A stretch of DNA of 41,030 nt from Sediminibacterium sp. (GCA_027490265.1 JAIXYL010000012.1:1-41030), one strand, 5' to 3'; positions 25,796 to 35,199 are shown, counted from the stretch's first letter. Notes: generated by a model not told the origin, from the sequence alone. Made by a program: numbers and translations.

Positions 25796-27166
25796 ATGAT
25801 CGACTACCATCGGATTCCTTATGTAAATATAGACCGCGCTAGACTATCTAACGAATTAGTTAAGCGCGGGGCCTACTATTCTAATGTAGCCGTTTGGACT
25901 TTGATGTTCTCTCTGCCGCTGTTTTGGCTGTTAGATGTACTCTTTATGAAAGAAGACTGGGTCTTCTTGCTCATCATCCGATTAATCTTTTTTAGCATTT
26001 CTTATTTCTTTTACATTTTTGGCACCAAAAAGCGTTGGAGCCATGAACTGATATTAAACTTAGTCGTTGGGGTAAATATTGCATTGGTCTCAATGATTTG
26101 TGGGATTGTACCTGTTACATTGGCCATGCCGTATTATTTGTTGGCATCCATTATGATGTTGTTGCTCAACACTATCTTGTTTTGGCGCCCCTTATTTGCG
26201 CAGTTGCATGCTGCCATTTCATTTACCATCATTCTTTTCATGTATTCCTTGAATAACCAAACAGGCGGTTACAGCAGTTTGATTTCCAATGGGGGTGGGG
26301 TTTACTTTCTGGTTGCTGTGTTTTCAATCATGATTGCTTATAATCGCTACCAGATTGTAAAAAGAGAGACTGAAAAGAATCTGATCATTGAAGAGTCTAA
26401 CCGCCGTTTGCTAGAGCAAAACGAAAAAATTAATGACCAGCACCATTTAATTGAGGAAGCCAACCGTCGTTTGAAGGAATTGAGTGATTATCGTCAGAAT
26501 ACCCTCAATATCATGATCCATGACCTTAAAAACTTTATTGGATCTAACCAAATTTCCATTGACCTAATCAATAGAAAGAGCAGCAATTTAACCAGCGATC
26601 AAAAAGAAATTCTGAGCTATATCACGATGGGTAATGAAAAACTCCATTACCTGAGTCAAAAATTAGCAGAATCTGCAGAAGCAGATACTGGTAAAATTAC
26701 CTACCATATGGAACAGTTTGATATTATTCCTGAGGTAGAAAAAGCAGCTATAACGCTGGTAGATGCGGCCAGTATTAAGCAAGTAAACGTTCAAGTGCAT
26801 CTGTCGCCTTCTGAAGTAATGGTGAATATTGACAAAATATTTTTACGCCATATATTATTTAAGCTACTTTCTAACGTTATAAGGTTTATCCAAAAGGGTT
26901 CTTCGGTGAGTATTCATGCCAATGACCTTGATGGGGCTTGTATTATTGAGATCATTAATAAAACAAATACCCCAATCGGAATGGACAAATTGGATGAATA
27001 TTTTAGTCGATTAACCAATCCCAATCAGGCTGAACAGGTTACCAACCAGTCAGGAATGGGATTTTCCATTGCAAAGCAGTTAACCGAAGATATGGGTGGC
27101 TCGCTTACATATGAAAGCAATGTAACGGTTGGAAATTATTTTAAACTCAAATTCAAACTGGCTTAG
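25796..27166 (+). CDS. membrane histidine-kinase-like protein with degenerate ATP-binding site
   Basis: The 456-residue protein has about six N-terminal membrane helices (30-185) forming an integral sensor, a coiled-coil (about 190-235), an H-box IMIHDLKNFIGSNQ with His242, and a GHKL-like C-terminal domain. The ATPase part departs from consensus: the first N-box Asn is Lys356 (KLLSN360), the G1 box that normally carries D-x-G-x-G reads INKTNTPIG with Asn388 in place of Asp, while the G2 box GMGFSIAK is retained. It could be a weak kinase, a phosphatase or a signalling pseudokinase. It is the first of four closely spaced genes for a putative exopolysaccharide system (17-bp gap to the BcsB-like gene). 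No response regulator is nearby. Confidence 0.82.
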   Translation: MIDYHRIPYVNIDRARLSNELVKRGAYYSNVAVWTLMFSLPLFWLLDVLFMKEDWVFLLIIRLIFFSISYFFYIFGTKKRWSHELILNLVVGVNIALVSMICGIVPVTLAMPYYLLASIMMLLLNTILFWRPLFAQLHAAISFTIILFMYSLNNQTGGYSSLISNGGGVYFLVAVFSIMIAYNRYQIVKRETEKNLIIEESNRRLLEQNEKINDQHHLIEEANRRLKELSDYRQNTLNIMIHDLKNFIGSNQISIDLINRKSSNLTSDQKEILSYITMGNEKLHYLSQKLAESAEADTGKITYHMEQFDIIPEVEKAAITLVDAASIKQVNVQVHLSPSEVMVNIDKIFLRHILFKLLSNVIRFIQKGSSVSIHANDLDGACIIEIINKTNTPIGMDKLDEYFSRLTNPNQAEQVTNQSGMGFSIAKQLTEDMGGSLTYESNVTVGNYFKLKFKLA

Positions 27167-27183
27167 TTTAAATACCCGAAATC

Positions 27184-29205
27184 ATGAAAACAAAATCTTC
27201 CCTGCTCGTACTGTTCCTGCTGATAGCCGGTAGTATTATTGCCCAGGATTTCAAAACCCGTTCTCTGGAAGCAATGGGTTACAGAAATGAATCCATCATG
27301 GGGATTAATGGAGCGATCTCATACTTCTTGAAGGTGCAACCTAGAGATGATGTAGATCGTACCAATTTGATTCTTCAGGTAAAACCATCTCAGGTATTAA
27401 GAGAGGACATGTCTACCATTACGGTGTCGTTAAAAGACGAACCTGTTTATACCACCCGTTTGGTAGCCGATGCAATTGATTCTGTAATGACGATTGTGAT
27501 TCCTTTGAATAAACGTTATGTACAGGAAGATGGTCGTTTTATTAAAATGAGAATTGACGCCAAAATGGCGATGTCGGATGAATATTGTAAGGACGTTGAC
27601 AACCCGGCCATTTGGGTAACAGTGAGAAACTCTTCTTATTTGGAAGTGGTTAAACAAGACAGAACGACGTATTACCATAGTTTGAAAGAAACCATTTCAG
27701 AATTTAACTCAGTATCTACGCCTGTGAATGCTGATTTAGACGATTTAACGAGTGGTGCCATCGTCTTTGCTTTGTTAAAACAAAAGGGTGGTTTAGAAGA
27801 CATCGTCACCAATAACTATAGAAACACCGATTCATCTGTAGGCTCAACGGTATTGACTGGTTTGTACAATAAGCTTCCAGCTTATATTCAAGCACAATTG
27901 CCTGAGTTTAAAGCGGGTCAAGGTTTGGTTAAGAATATCGTCATGGATAATGGTGATTATGTATTTGTTATAACCGGTAAAGATCAAGAGGGTTATCGAA
28001 AAGCCATTTATACGCTCACGAATTATAAAATCATCAATGGTAGTTTTACGTATACAATGATAGTGGATGCAGGGCCGCCTGCTTATTTTGATAAGAACCA
28101 ATTACCAGTGGTATTTTCTTTGGAAGAACTGGGTGGTACTCCTAAGTTGATGGAAGGGATTGGGGCACTAAAAACCAACTATGCCTTCTCTTTGGCGGAT
28201 TACAATGCCATTCCTAAGAAATTGACCTTCCACTTAGAAGCCATGTTGTCTTTATTAAAAGAGGGCGACCGTGGATTCTTAAACGTCTACTTAAATGATA
28301 ACCTTGTATTCAGTACAGACTTACACGATAAAACCAGCTTTAATGGTGATATTGAGTTGAAGCCATACTTACTGACCAAGAATAACTCACTGGTTGTTGA
28401 AATGCGTTTCCATGGTGCGGGTGGTATTTGTAAGGAAGGTTTCTCTAACTTCTTTGGATTCATCGATACCAAAACTTCTAACCTTGTATTCTCAGGTGAA
28501 AAAGTGAATGAGTTCTATAACTTCTTTAACTATCCCGGTGAATTTAGAAAGAAAGCTTTGCGTTGTATTGTTACGCCTAGCTTGATGCCATATTTGGCGC
28601 CATCTTTGGGTGAATTGGTATATCAATTAAATACAGCAACACTTGCAGCTAACTACTTATTCATTCCTGAATTGGTGTCTTCTGACAAAGCCAATTTGAA
28701 TGATATGGCCAATATGAATGCCATTGCTTTGTTGCACAGAAATGATCCATTGATTAAGAATTTTGAAAAGAATTTGCCCGTACAGTTTAACAGAGATTTC
28801 CAGTTGTACAAAGACATTAGTGGCGAAACATCCTATTCCATCAATGACTTTTCCAATTCAGGTATTGCACAGATTTTCCGACAGGGTAGCTCTACATTCT
28901 TATTGGTCAGTGCACTCGGCGACTCTAGTATTAGTGATGCATTTGAAGGGGTAATCAAGAGTTTTGGATCACAATACTCGGCCATTGAAAGTAATGTTTG
29001 TATTGCCAATAGTAAAGGTAAGAGTAACTTCTTCTTTAAACTGCCCGATAACGCAGGGTTGGTTACCTATCGAGGCGATAAAAATAATTTAGCACTGCTT
29101 TGGAATAAATACAAATACTTTATGTTGGGTGGTTTGGCCATCTTGTTGGTACTTGGATTTATCTTCATCAGAAAGCGTGTGAAGAAGTCTCAAGAGATTG
29201 TGTAA
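27184..29205 (+). CDS. BcsB-like periplasmic subunit of a polysaccharide synthase
   Basis: BcsB proteins sit in the periplasm, anchored by one C-terminal helix, and guide the nascent glycan out of the BcsA channel. This 673-residue protein has a signal peptide (about 1-20), an early family block with CKDVDNPAIWVTV (Cys135, Asp137, Asn140, Trp144), repeated beta-sandwich and ferredoxin-like stretches including a second sandwich with KLTFHLEAMLSLLKEGDRG and VEMRFHGAGGICKEG, and a single C-terminal helix at about 645-661 followed by basic residues. That matches BcsB topology and length (usually about 670-780). The gene is 27 bp upstream of the GT2 gene. A BcsC-type outer membrane gene is not present in the window. 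Confidence 0.8.
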   Translation: MKTKSSLLVLFLLIAGSIIAQDFKTRSLEAMGYRNESIMGINGAISYFLKVQPRDDVDRTNLILQVKPSQVLREDMSTITVSLKDEPVYTTRLVADAIDSVMTIVIPLNKRYVQEDGRFIKMRIDAKMAMSDEYCKDVDNPAIWVTVRNSSYLEVVKQDRTTYYHSLKETISEFNSVSTPVNADLDDLTSGAIVFALLKQKGGLEDIVTNNYRNTDSSVGSTVLTGLYNKLPAYIQAQLPEFKAGQGLVKNIVMDNGDYVFVITGKDQEGYRKAIYTLTNYKIINGSFTYTMIVDAGPPAYFDKNQLPVVFSLEELGGTPKLMEGIGALKTNYAFSLADYNAIPKKLTFHLEAMLSLLKEGDRGFLNVYLNDNLVFSTDLHDKTSFNGDIELKPYLLTKNNSLVVEMRFHGAGGICKEGFSNFFGFIDTKTSNLVFSGEKVNEFYNFFNYPGEFRKKALRCIVTPSLMPYLAPSLGELVYQLNTATLAANYLFIPELVSSDKANLNDMANMNAIALLHRNDPLIKNFEKNLPVQFNRDFQLYKDISGETSYSINDFSNSGIAQIFRQGSSTFLLVSALGDSSISDAFEGVIKSFGSQYSAIESNVCIANSKGKSNFFFKLPDNAGLVTYRGDKNNLALLWNKYKYFMLGGLAILLVLGFIFIRKRVKKSQEIV

Positions 29206-29232
29206 TTGGTCCCATAAAAATCCGTAGCGTCT

Positions 29233-31104
29233 ATGCCAGTTTGTGCCTTGAATAATATGATTAGTGTGGGCTTGTTCACCACGGCCAAACTGGAAGAAAT
29301 TGACGTTATTGCAGACGAGTTTGACTATGCGCAAATTAAAGCTGCACTGAATTTTGGGTACCTTACCAGAAAAGCATACGTATCATTTTTAGAGCGTTCA
29401 GGTTTTCCATTGGTTGACGTTAGAAACGAAGTATTAGATGAAAGCTTTGTTGAACAATGCGACCTTTTGCACCTGAACGCTTTTTTATATTTGCCAATGC
29501 GCAACGATGGAAAGGGTAATTTGCTGGTAGCAGCAGCCGATCCAATGGACGAGCGTTTGCAAGGAATTTTAGAGATCAAATTCAATACTAAAATTAAATT
29601 AGTTGCTGCTTCTGATCTAGACATCACTTGGATGGTGCACAAATTAAGAGGGGAGTTTTATGTGAAAGAGTCGGTATTTAGTTTGATGCGTAAGGATCCA
29701 GACAGTTCAGGACTAACCACTTTTACAGACGCACAGTTGTCGTTTATATTCTTAGCAGTGGCTTTTGCATTGCTATTTTTGACCATTAATTTCGTCAACA
29801 GCTTCATTTTCTTCAACCTATTCTTCAGTTTCGTTTTTCTGTTCTCCATTATATTCAAATTATACATTGCCTTAAAAGGCTCTAAGTATGAGTTGGTGGA
29901 AGTAGTTACCAAAGACGAAGTAAGGGCAGTAAAGAATGATACTTTACCAGTATATACCATTTTATTGCCAGTATATAAAGAAGATAAGCTCATCCGAAAA
30001 CTGATTTGGAATCTTAGAAGTTTGGACTATCCTCGTGGAAAATTAGATGTAAAATTATTGATTGAGGAAGACGACGATAAAACCCTCAATGCGGTAAGAA
30101 ACCTTGATTTCCCGGCTAACTTTGAAACCATTGTAGTGCCTTTCCATATGCCTAAAACCAAGCCCAAAGCTTGTAATTACGGTCTATTCTTTTGTAAAGG
30201 TGTTTACTTAACTATTTATGATGCAGAAGATGTACCCGATTCTGATCAATTAAAAAAAGTAGTGAGTCTGTTCAGAAAACTTCCCAAAGATTATGTGGTA
30301 TTGCAAGGGGCGTTGAACTACTTTAACAAAAATGAAAACCTGTTAACCAGAATGTTCACCCTTGAATATTCTTACTGGTTTGATTATATGTTGCCTGGCT
30401 TACAATCTCTGGACGTTCCTATTCCTTTAGGCGGCACATCCAATCATTTTAAATTAGACAAACTGAAAGAGTTGGGCGGATGGGATCCCTTCAACGTTAC
30501 TGAGGATGCGGATTTGGGCGTACGGGTATTTGAAAAAAGATATAAGGTAGGGGTGGTGAACAGCACTACTTTGGAAGAAGCCAATAATGAACCGTTCAAT
30601 TGGATCCGTCAGCGTTCAAGATGGATTAAGGGGTATATGCAAACCTTGCTAGTGCATATGCGCAATCCTGTTCGATTGGTGAACAAAATTGGCTGGAGAG
30701 GATTTTTTGGATTCAACTTCTTCGTTGGATTCACACCGATTACTTTTTTATTGTATCCTATATTGTTGGGCTTTTATATTGTGTACATCGTTTTTGATTT
30801 ACAAACGGTTCGTATTTTATTTCCAGATTGGGTATTGTACATCTCCATTTTCAATTTCGTAGCTGGTAATACATTAATGATATATGTGAACATGTTGGCT
30901 GTATTTAAACGCCGGTTTTATGAGTTGATTTTATTTGCCTTGATGAATCCTTTCTATTGGCTGATGCATTCAATTGCAGCTTACAAAGGATTGTGGCAAT
31001 TAATTTACAAGCCATTTTATTGGGAAAAAACCAATCATGGATTAACCAAAATGTCTCACTCTGCATCAGCAGCTGCTGCTACTGCAAGTGCAAATGAAGT
31101 ATAA
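29233..31104 (+). CDS. processive-type GT2 glycosyltransferase with N-terminal GspE/MshEN-like domain
   Basis: The 623-residue membrane enzyme has three parts. Residues about 30-140 resemble the N-terminal domain of GspE/MshE-type ATPases (FPLVDVRNEVLDESFVE, then NLLVAAADPMDE). Two helices (about 168-212) precede the GT-A catalytic domain: LLPVYKED, DAED at 330-333 (the metal DxD), PLGGTSNHF at 398-406, T-E-D at 423-425, and QRSRW at 460-464, the acceptor-site motif of cellulose and hyaluronan synthases. About four more helices follow (490-590). No PilZ domain is present. It likely makes and translocates a beta-linked polymer with the BcsB-like partner. The sugar is unknown. Its stop overlaps the next ATG (TAATG). 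Confidence 0.85.
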   Translation: MPVCALNNMISVGLFTTAKLEEIDVIADEFDYAQIKAALNFGYLTRKAYVSFLERSGFPLVDVRNEVLDESFVEQCDLLHLNAFLYLPMRNDGKGNLLVAAADPMDERLQGILEIKFNTKIKLVAASDLDITWMVHKLRGEFYVKESVFSLMRKDPDSSGLTTFTDAQLSFIFLAVAFALLFLTINFVNSFIFFNLFFSFVFLFSIIFKLYIALKGSKYELVEVVTKDEVRAVKNDTLPVYTILLPVYKEDKLIRKLIWNLRSLDYPRGKLDVKLLIEEDDDKTLNAVRNLDFPANFETIVVPFHMPKTKPKACNYGLFFCKGVYLTIYDAEDVPDSDQLKKVVSLFRKLPKDYVVLQGALNYFNKNENLLTRMFTLEYSYWFDYMLPGLQSLDVPIPLGGTSNHFKLDKLKELGGWDPFNVTEDADLGVRVFEKRYKVGVVNSTTLEEANNEPFNWIRQRSRWIKGYMQTLLVHMRNPVRLVNKIGWRGFFGFNFFVGFTPITFLLYPILLGFYIVYIVFDLQTVRILFPDWVLYISIFNFVAGNTLMIYVNMLAVFKRRFYELILFALMNPFYWLMHSIAAYKGLWQLIYKPFYWEKTNHGLTKMSHSASAAAATASANEV

Positions 31105-32672
31105 TGAAGTTTACAAGTCAACAAATACGTGTCATGTCTTTACTACTGGTGATTTACTATGTAGTGTTGTCTTGGCTATTGAATCGTATAGGCTTTGAAC
31201 ATTCAGAAAGATTGTTTTATGCAGAAAAGCTCAAACTACTTTTTGAGTATAACGAAAATACATTATTGACTTTAGGTACAACATTTCCAACTACCTCTTT
31301 TTTAATCAATGTTGTTTTTTCGCCCTTCGGATATTTGTTTGCCCCAGTTGCATCCTCCATTGTATTGATGTCGTTTTTGTTTTTCTTTATCGCCAAGGAC
31401 ATTAATGGATCGGCATTGCCTCATCGAACCTTGTTTTTATCATTATTGGCATTATTTCTAGTACATCCTCAGTTTGTTTACGCTGCAATCAGTGGCAGAA
31501 ATATTGCCGCTATCATGTTGTTTACCTACTTGCTCTTTAGAAGTTTGTTTTTCTATTATCAAAACCAAACAACTTATTATTTATCGTTGGCGAGTTTGTA
31601 TTTGGGTGCTTTAATTTTTTCTGAGATTAAATTTCTTTGGATGATTTTAGGCTTCTTGCCTTTCGTGGTATTGGTCTCTATTGAGGGGATCAAAACCGCT
31701 AAGGGAGAACCAATGGTCTTTCAATATTATCAGGCATTAAACAATCGATCGCTTAGGCGTAAATTGGTGAATAGAACCGTGTCGTTGTATTTTATTTTGT
31801 ACTTATTGCCTTTGGCTGCGGTGTTCTTATTCAGAGTTCTGAATCAGTCGCACGCTGGGGATCCAACCTATTTCTTAAGCAGTCAGTATTCAAACTGGCG
31901 TGTAACAGGAGTGTCTACCATTACCAATATCTTGGAGCGTGGATCTGGTGCGAATTTGAGTAAGCAAACCCAAATTATTTTTCCACTCTTCACCATTTTT
32001 TTGGCGCCCATTTTTATATCGGCAATGCTTTTGTTTAAGGGAAAATTGTATGAGCTGTTGACGATTTTTACACCATTGATTTTTACTTCAATTGTACTAA
32101 TTGATATTCAATATTATTTAACTACCGAGTATTTTGTAATCATTCCTGTTTTGGCATTCATTGGATTTAATTTTGCGTCTGGTGTGAAACTCAACCGTTT
32201 TATGTCTTCTATCATCATCTTGATAGGATTAGGACTGACCCTTATTGGTGGATTCTATTATTTTAAAGAGACTTCTGATTTTGAAGAGCAGCGATTCACC
32301 AAAATGATTACTGAAACCACCAATTGGGGGACTATTAAAAAAGATTCTGAAGAAAAAGTTTTGGCCGATTATATTGCTACAGTAAAATCCGCTAGCAGAC
32401 CAGTGTTGATAGATGATGCGGCGGCATATGGTGTGGTAGCCCATTTACCAACCTTGGAAGGTTTGGTGATGCCTTTGCAAAAGAATTTCATCACAGTAAT
32501 TGAAAACCCAGCACTCTCTGTAGAATACATACTCATCGCCAAGCGCCACAATTTGAAGCACAACTTTACAGCGATGAATGCTTACAATATGATCGTCATG
32601 AGAGATCGGTTAAACCTAAGGTCTAACCGAGTCTTTGAAACAGAAAACTGGATTGTGTATTCAATTCGTTAG
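31104..32672 (+). CDS. polytopic membrane protein, unknown function, possibly GT-C-like
   Basis: The 522-residue protein has about ten hydrophobic helices over residues 10-385, then a soluble C-terminal part of roughly 130 residues (from about 390) ending in WIVYSIR. An early loop after helix 1 has acidic residues (FEHSERLFYAEKLKLLFEYNE), a layout recalling GT-C-type lipid-linked-sugar transferases, which carry acidic catalytic residues there and a C-terminal extracytoplasmic domain, but I find no decisive motif. It is translationally coupled to the GT2 gene (1-base overlap), so it probably works in the same polysaccharide pathway, for example in modifying or handling the polymer. Its last four bases overlap the convergent stop of the FadN-type gene. 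Confidence 0.6.
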   Translation: MKFTSQQIRVMSLLLVIYYVVLSWLLNRIGFEHSERLFYAEKLKLLFEYNENTLLTLGTTFPTTSFLINVVFSPFGYLFAPVASSIVLMSFLFFFIAKDINGSALPHRTLFLSLLALFLVHPQFVYAAISGRNIAAIMLFTYLLFRSLFFYYQNQTTYYLSLASLYLGALIFSEIKFLWMILGFLPFVVLVSIEGIKTAKGEPMVFQYYQALNNRSLRRKLVNRTVSLYFILYLLPLAAVFLFRVLNQSHAGDPTYFLSSQYSNWRVTGVSTITNILERGSGANLSKQTQIIFPLFTIFLAPIFISAMLLFKGKLYELLTIFTPLIFTSIVLIDIQYYLTTEYFVIIPVLAFIGFNFASGVKLNRFMSSIIILIGLGLTLIGGFYYFKETSDFEEQRFTKMITETTNWGTIKKDSEEKVLADYIATVKSASRPVLIDDAAAYGVVAHLPTLEGLVMPLQKNFITVIENPALSVEYILIAKRHNLKHNFTAMNAYNMIVMRDRLNLRSNRVFETENWIVYSIR

Positions 32673-35044
32673 TTGCGAATTGGTCTGCCACTTTTTAATA
32701 CACTTTGAATTCTTTCTAGAGATTTCTTTTCGCCGCATAAGCTTAAGAATGCTTCTCTTTCTAAATCTAAGAGGTATTGTTCGCTTACCAATGTTTGCTC
32801 GCTCAAATCTCCACCACACATTACATAGGCCAATTTACGGGCTACTAATGCATCGTGATCGGTAGCATAGCCGCCTCTCCACATTCCATTGATACCTGCT
32901 AACATGGCTCCCAATCCTGATCTCCCTAATACTTTGATATCGGTTCTTTGTACAGGTGTATTGTAACCAGCTTCATGTAATTCTAAAACAGATTTTTTGG
33001 CTTCAGCAATTCTTCTGCCAATATTCATCACTACTTCGTCAGTGCCTTGTCTTAAAATGCCCATTTCAAACGCTTCATGCGCTGAAGTAGCCACTTTAGC
33101 CGTCGCAATGGCAAAGAATCGTTTCTTCAAAGTATTGGTTTCTGGTTCGTCTTCATGTAATTCATCCGATGCACGAAGTGCGAATTCTTTGGTGCCACCA
33201 CCCCCAGGGATAAGGCCCACACCCAATTCAACTAAGCCAATATAGGTTTCCGCAGCTGCACAAACTTTGTCTGCGTGTAAGTTCATTTCACAACCACCAC
33301 CCAAGGTTAAACCGTGTGGGGCAGTTACTACAGGCACACTTGAATACCGCAAGCGCATCATTGTGTTTTGGAACATCCGAATGGCCATGTCTAATTCATC
33401 GTACTCTTGTTCAATTGCCAACATAAAGATCATCCCTACATTTGCTCCAGCACTGAAGTTGGGGCCTTCATTGGCAATTACCAATCCTTTAAAGCTTTCT
33501 TCTGCTTTGCTAATGGCTTTGTTTACACCTTCAAGTACTTCTCCGCCTATGCTATTCATTTTTGTATTCCATTCAAATCCAGCAACGCCATCCCCGATAT
33601 CGTACAGTCTGCAAGCACTGTTTTTCCAAACCAAATTATCGCTGTGATTTTTTAAGATCAAGAATGATTCAGCACCTGGAATAACTTTGTAAGATTTTGA
33701 TGGAATATCATAATACAAACGTTTGCCATTTTCCACTTTATAAAAGCTCGTTGCACCTGATGCCAGCATTTCCGAAACCCATGGCGCAACCGCATAACCA
33801 GCGGCTTGCATGGCTTCCACTGTTTTGGCAACACCTACGGTATCCCAAGATTCAAAAGCACCAATTTCCCAACCAAAACCAGCCATCATGGCATCGTCTA
33901 CACGATACACTTCATCACTGATTTCTGGAATTCTAAAAGATATATACGCAAACAAAGAAAAATGAAAAGCACGATAAAACTCACCAGCTTTATCAGGCGC
34001 TGCACTCAGCATTTTGATTCTTTGTTTTAAATCTTCAACTGGTTTGGCCGCTTCTAAACTGGCAAATTTTGCCTTCACCCTTGGACCATATTCCATGGTA
34101 GCAAGGTTTAAGGTTAAGATTTCTTTTCCAGTAGCTGATTTTATTTTTTTGAAAAACCCTTGGCCCGTTTTATCACCTAACCAATTATTGGTTGTAATGG
34201 TATCAAGCCAAGCTGGAATGGTAAAGATTGATTTGGCTTCATCAGTGGGGCAATTGTCTGCAACACCTTTGGCAACTTTTACCAAAGTATCTATACCAAC
34301 CACATCGGCGGTTCTAAATGTAGCTGATTTTGGGCGGCCAATGATAGGGCCGGTTAATGCATCAATTTCATCAACACTTAGTTGAAGTTTGTCCATAATA
34401 TGGAAAATACTCATGATGCTGAATACCCCAATTCTATTGGCAATGAACGCAGGTGTGTCTTTACACAATACTGTTGTTTTGCCTAAATGTACATCTCCAT
34501 AATGCATCAAGAAATCAACTACTTCTGGATCTGTGAATGGGGTTGGAATAATTTCTAACAAACGCAAATAACGGGGCGGATTAAAGAAATGCGTCCCACA
34601 AAAATGCTTTTTAAAATCATCTGATCTGCCTTCTGCCATCATATGGATGGGTATACCAGATGTGTTAGAGGTAATCAGTGTACCAGGCTTTCTAAATTTT
34701 TCTACCTTCTCATAAATCAATTGCTTAATGTCTAAACGTTCAACCACTACTTCAATGATCCAATCGCAATTGGCAATATCTTTCATATTATCGTCGAAGT
34801 TGCCCGTTTTAATACGGTTCACCACAGACTTAGTAAAAATTGGTGAGGGATTGCTTTTAACTGCTGCAGTTAAAGCATCGTTCACTAATTTATTGCGTTC
34901 CGCTGGTTTGGTACTTTCTGCTGCAGCTGCTGGTACTATATCTAATAATAATACTGGTAATCCAATACCTGCAAAATGGCATGCAATTCTAGAGCCCATC
35001 ACGCCGCTTCCTAATACCGCAACTTTTTTGATTGAACGTTTCAT
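32669..35044 (-). CDS. fadN: 3-hydroxyacyl-CoA dehydrogenase / enoyl-CoA hydratase fusion (FadN type)
   Basis: A bifunctional beta-oxidation enzyme of 791 residues with the dehydrogenase first and the hydratase last, the order of Bacillus FadN rather than E. coli FadB. VAVLGSGVMGSRIACHFAG near residue 8 is the NAD site. GTHFFNPPRYLRLLEIIP carries the catalytic His. The crotonase part, near residue 578, has HGLTLGGGCEMNLHAD and VELGVGLIPGGGGT with both expected glutamates. The ATG at 35044 is chosen; a TTG at 35065 would add seven residues. No thiolase or acyl-CoA dehydrogenase gene is adjacent, unlike in Bacillus, so it stands alone here. Confidence 0.93.
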   Translation of the reverse strand: MKRSIKKVAVLGSGVMGSRIACHFAGIGLPVLLLDIVPAAAAESTKPAERNKLVNDALTAAVKSNPSPIFTKSVVNRIKTGNFDDNMKDIANCDWIIEVVVERLDIKQLIYEKVEKFRKPGTLITSNTSGIPIHMMAEGRSDDFKKHFCGTHFFNPPRYLRLLEIIPTPFTDPEVVDFLMHYGDVHLGKTTVLCKDTPAFIANRIGVFSIMSIFHIMDKLQLSVDEIDALTGPIIGRPKSATFRTADVVGIDTLVKVAKGVADNCPTDEAKSIFTIPAWLDTITTNNWLGDKTGQGFFKKIKSATGKEILTLNLATMEYGPRVKAKFASLEAAKPVEDLKQRIKMLSAAPDKAGEFYRAFHFSLFAYISFRIPEISDEVYRVDDAMMAGFGWEIGAFESWDTVGVAKTVEAMQAAGYAVAPWVSEMLASGATSFYKVENGKRLYYDIPSKSYKVIPGAESFLILKNHSDNLVWKNSACRLYDIGDGVAGFEWNTKMNSIGGEVLEGVNKAISKAEESFKGLVIANEGPNFSAGANVGMIFMLAIEQEYDELDMAIRMFQNTMMRLRYSSVPVVTAPHGLTLGGGCEMNLHADKVCAAAETYIGLVELGVGLIPGGGGTKEFALRASDELHEDEPETNTLKKRFFAIATAKVATSAHEAFEMGILRQGTDEVVMNIGRRIAEAKKSVLELHEAGYNTPVQRTDIKVLGRSGLGAMLAGINGMWRGGYATDHDALVARKLAYVMCGGDLSEQTLVSEQYLLDLEREAFLSLCGEKKSLERIQSVLKSGRPIRN

Positions 35045-35156
35045 GTTTGATTCATTTATGGTCAAGTATCATCCCAATGGTTGATTGGGTAAAATTAGTT
35101 AGTTATGCAACTATTTTCCGAAGATAAGCTAAATTTTATCTGAGGCTCGTTTCTGG

Positions 35157-35199
35157 GCAAAAAAAATATCAAATCTTCCGAGGGGAAAAATTTGATATT
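35157..35199 (-). terminator. intrinsic terminator on the minus strand, after the small membrane peptide gene
   Basis: AATATCAAAT (35165-35174) and ATTTGATATT (35190-35199) are a perfect 10-bp inverted repeat with an inner TTCC/GGAA pair (35176-35179 and 35184-35187). On the plus strand an A-run covers 35159-35166, so on the minus strand the hairpin is followed by a U-tract. It lies 22 bp after the stop of the 26-codon ORF and upstream of fadN, so it separates the two. Confidence 0.8.

Noticed and set aside
32997-34385. Several plus-strand open frames opposite fadN
   Set aside because: They are shadows of a long, motif-rich coding sequence and show no recognisable domain or start signals.
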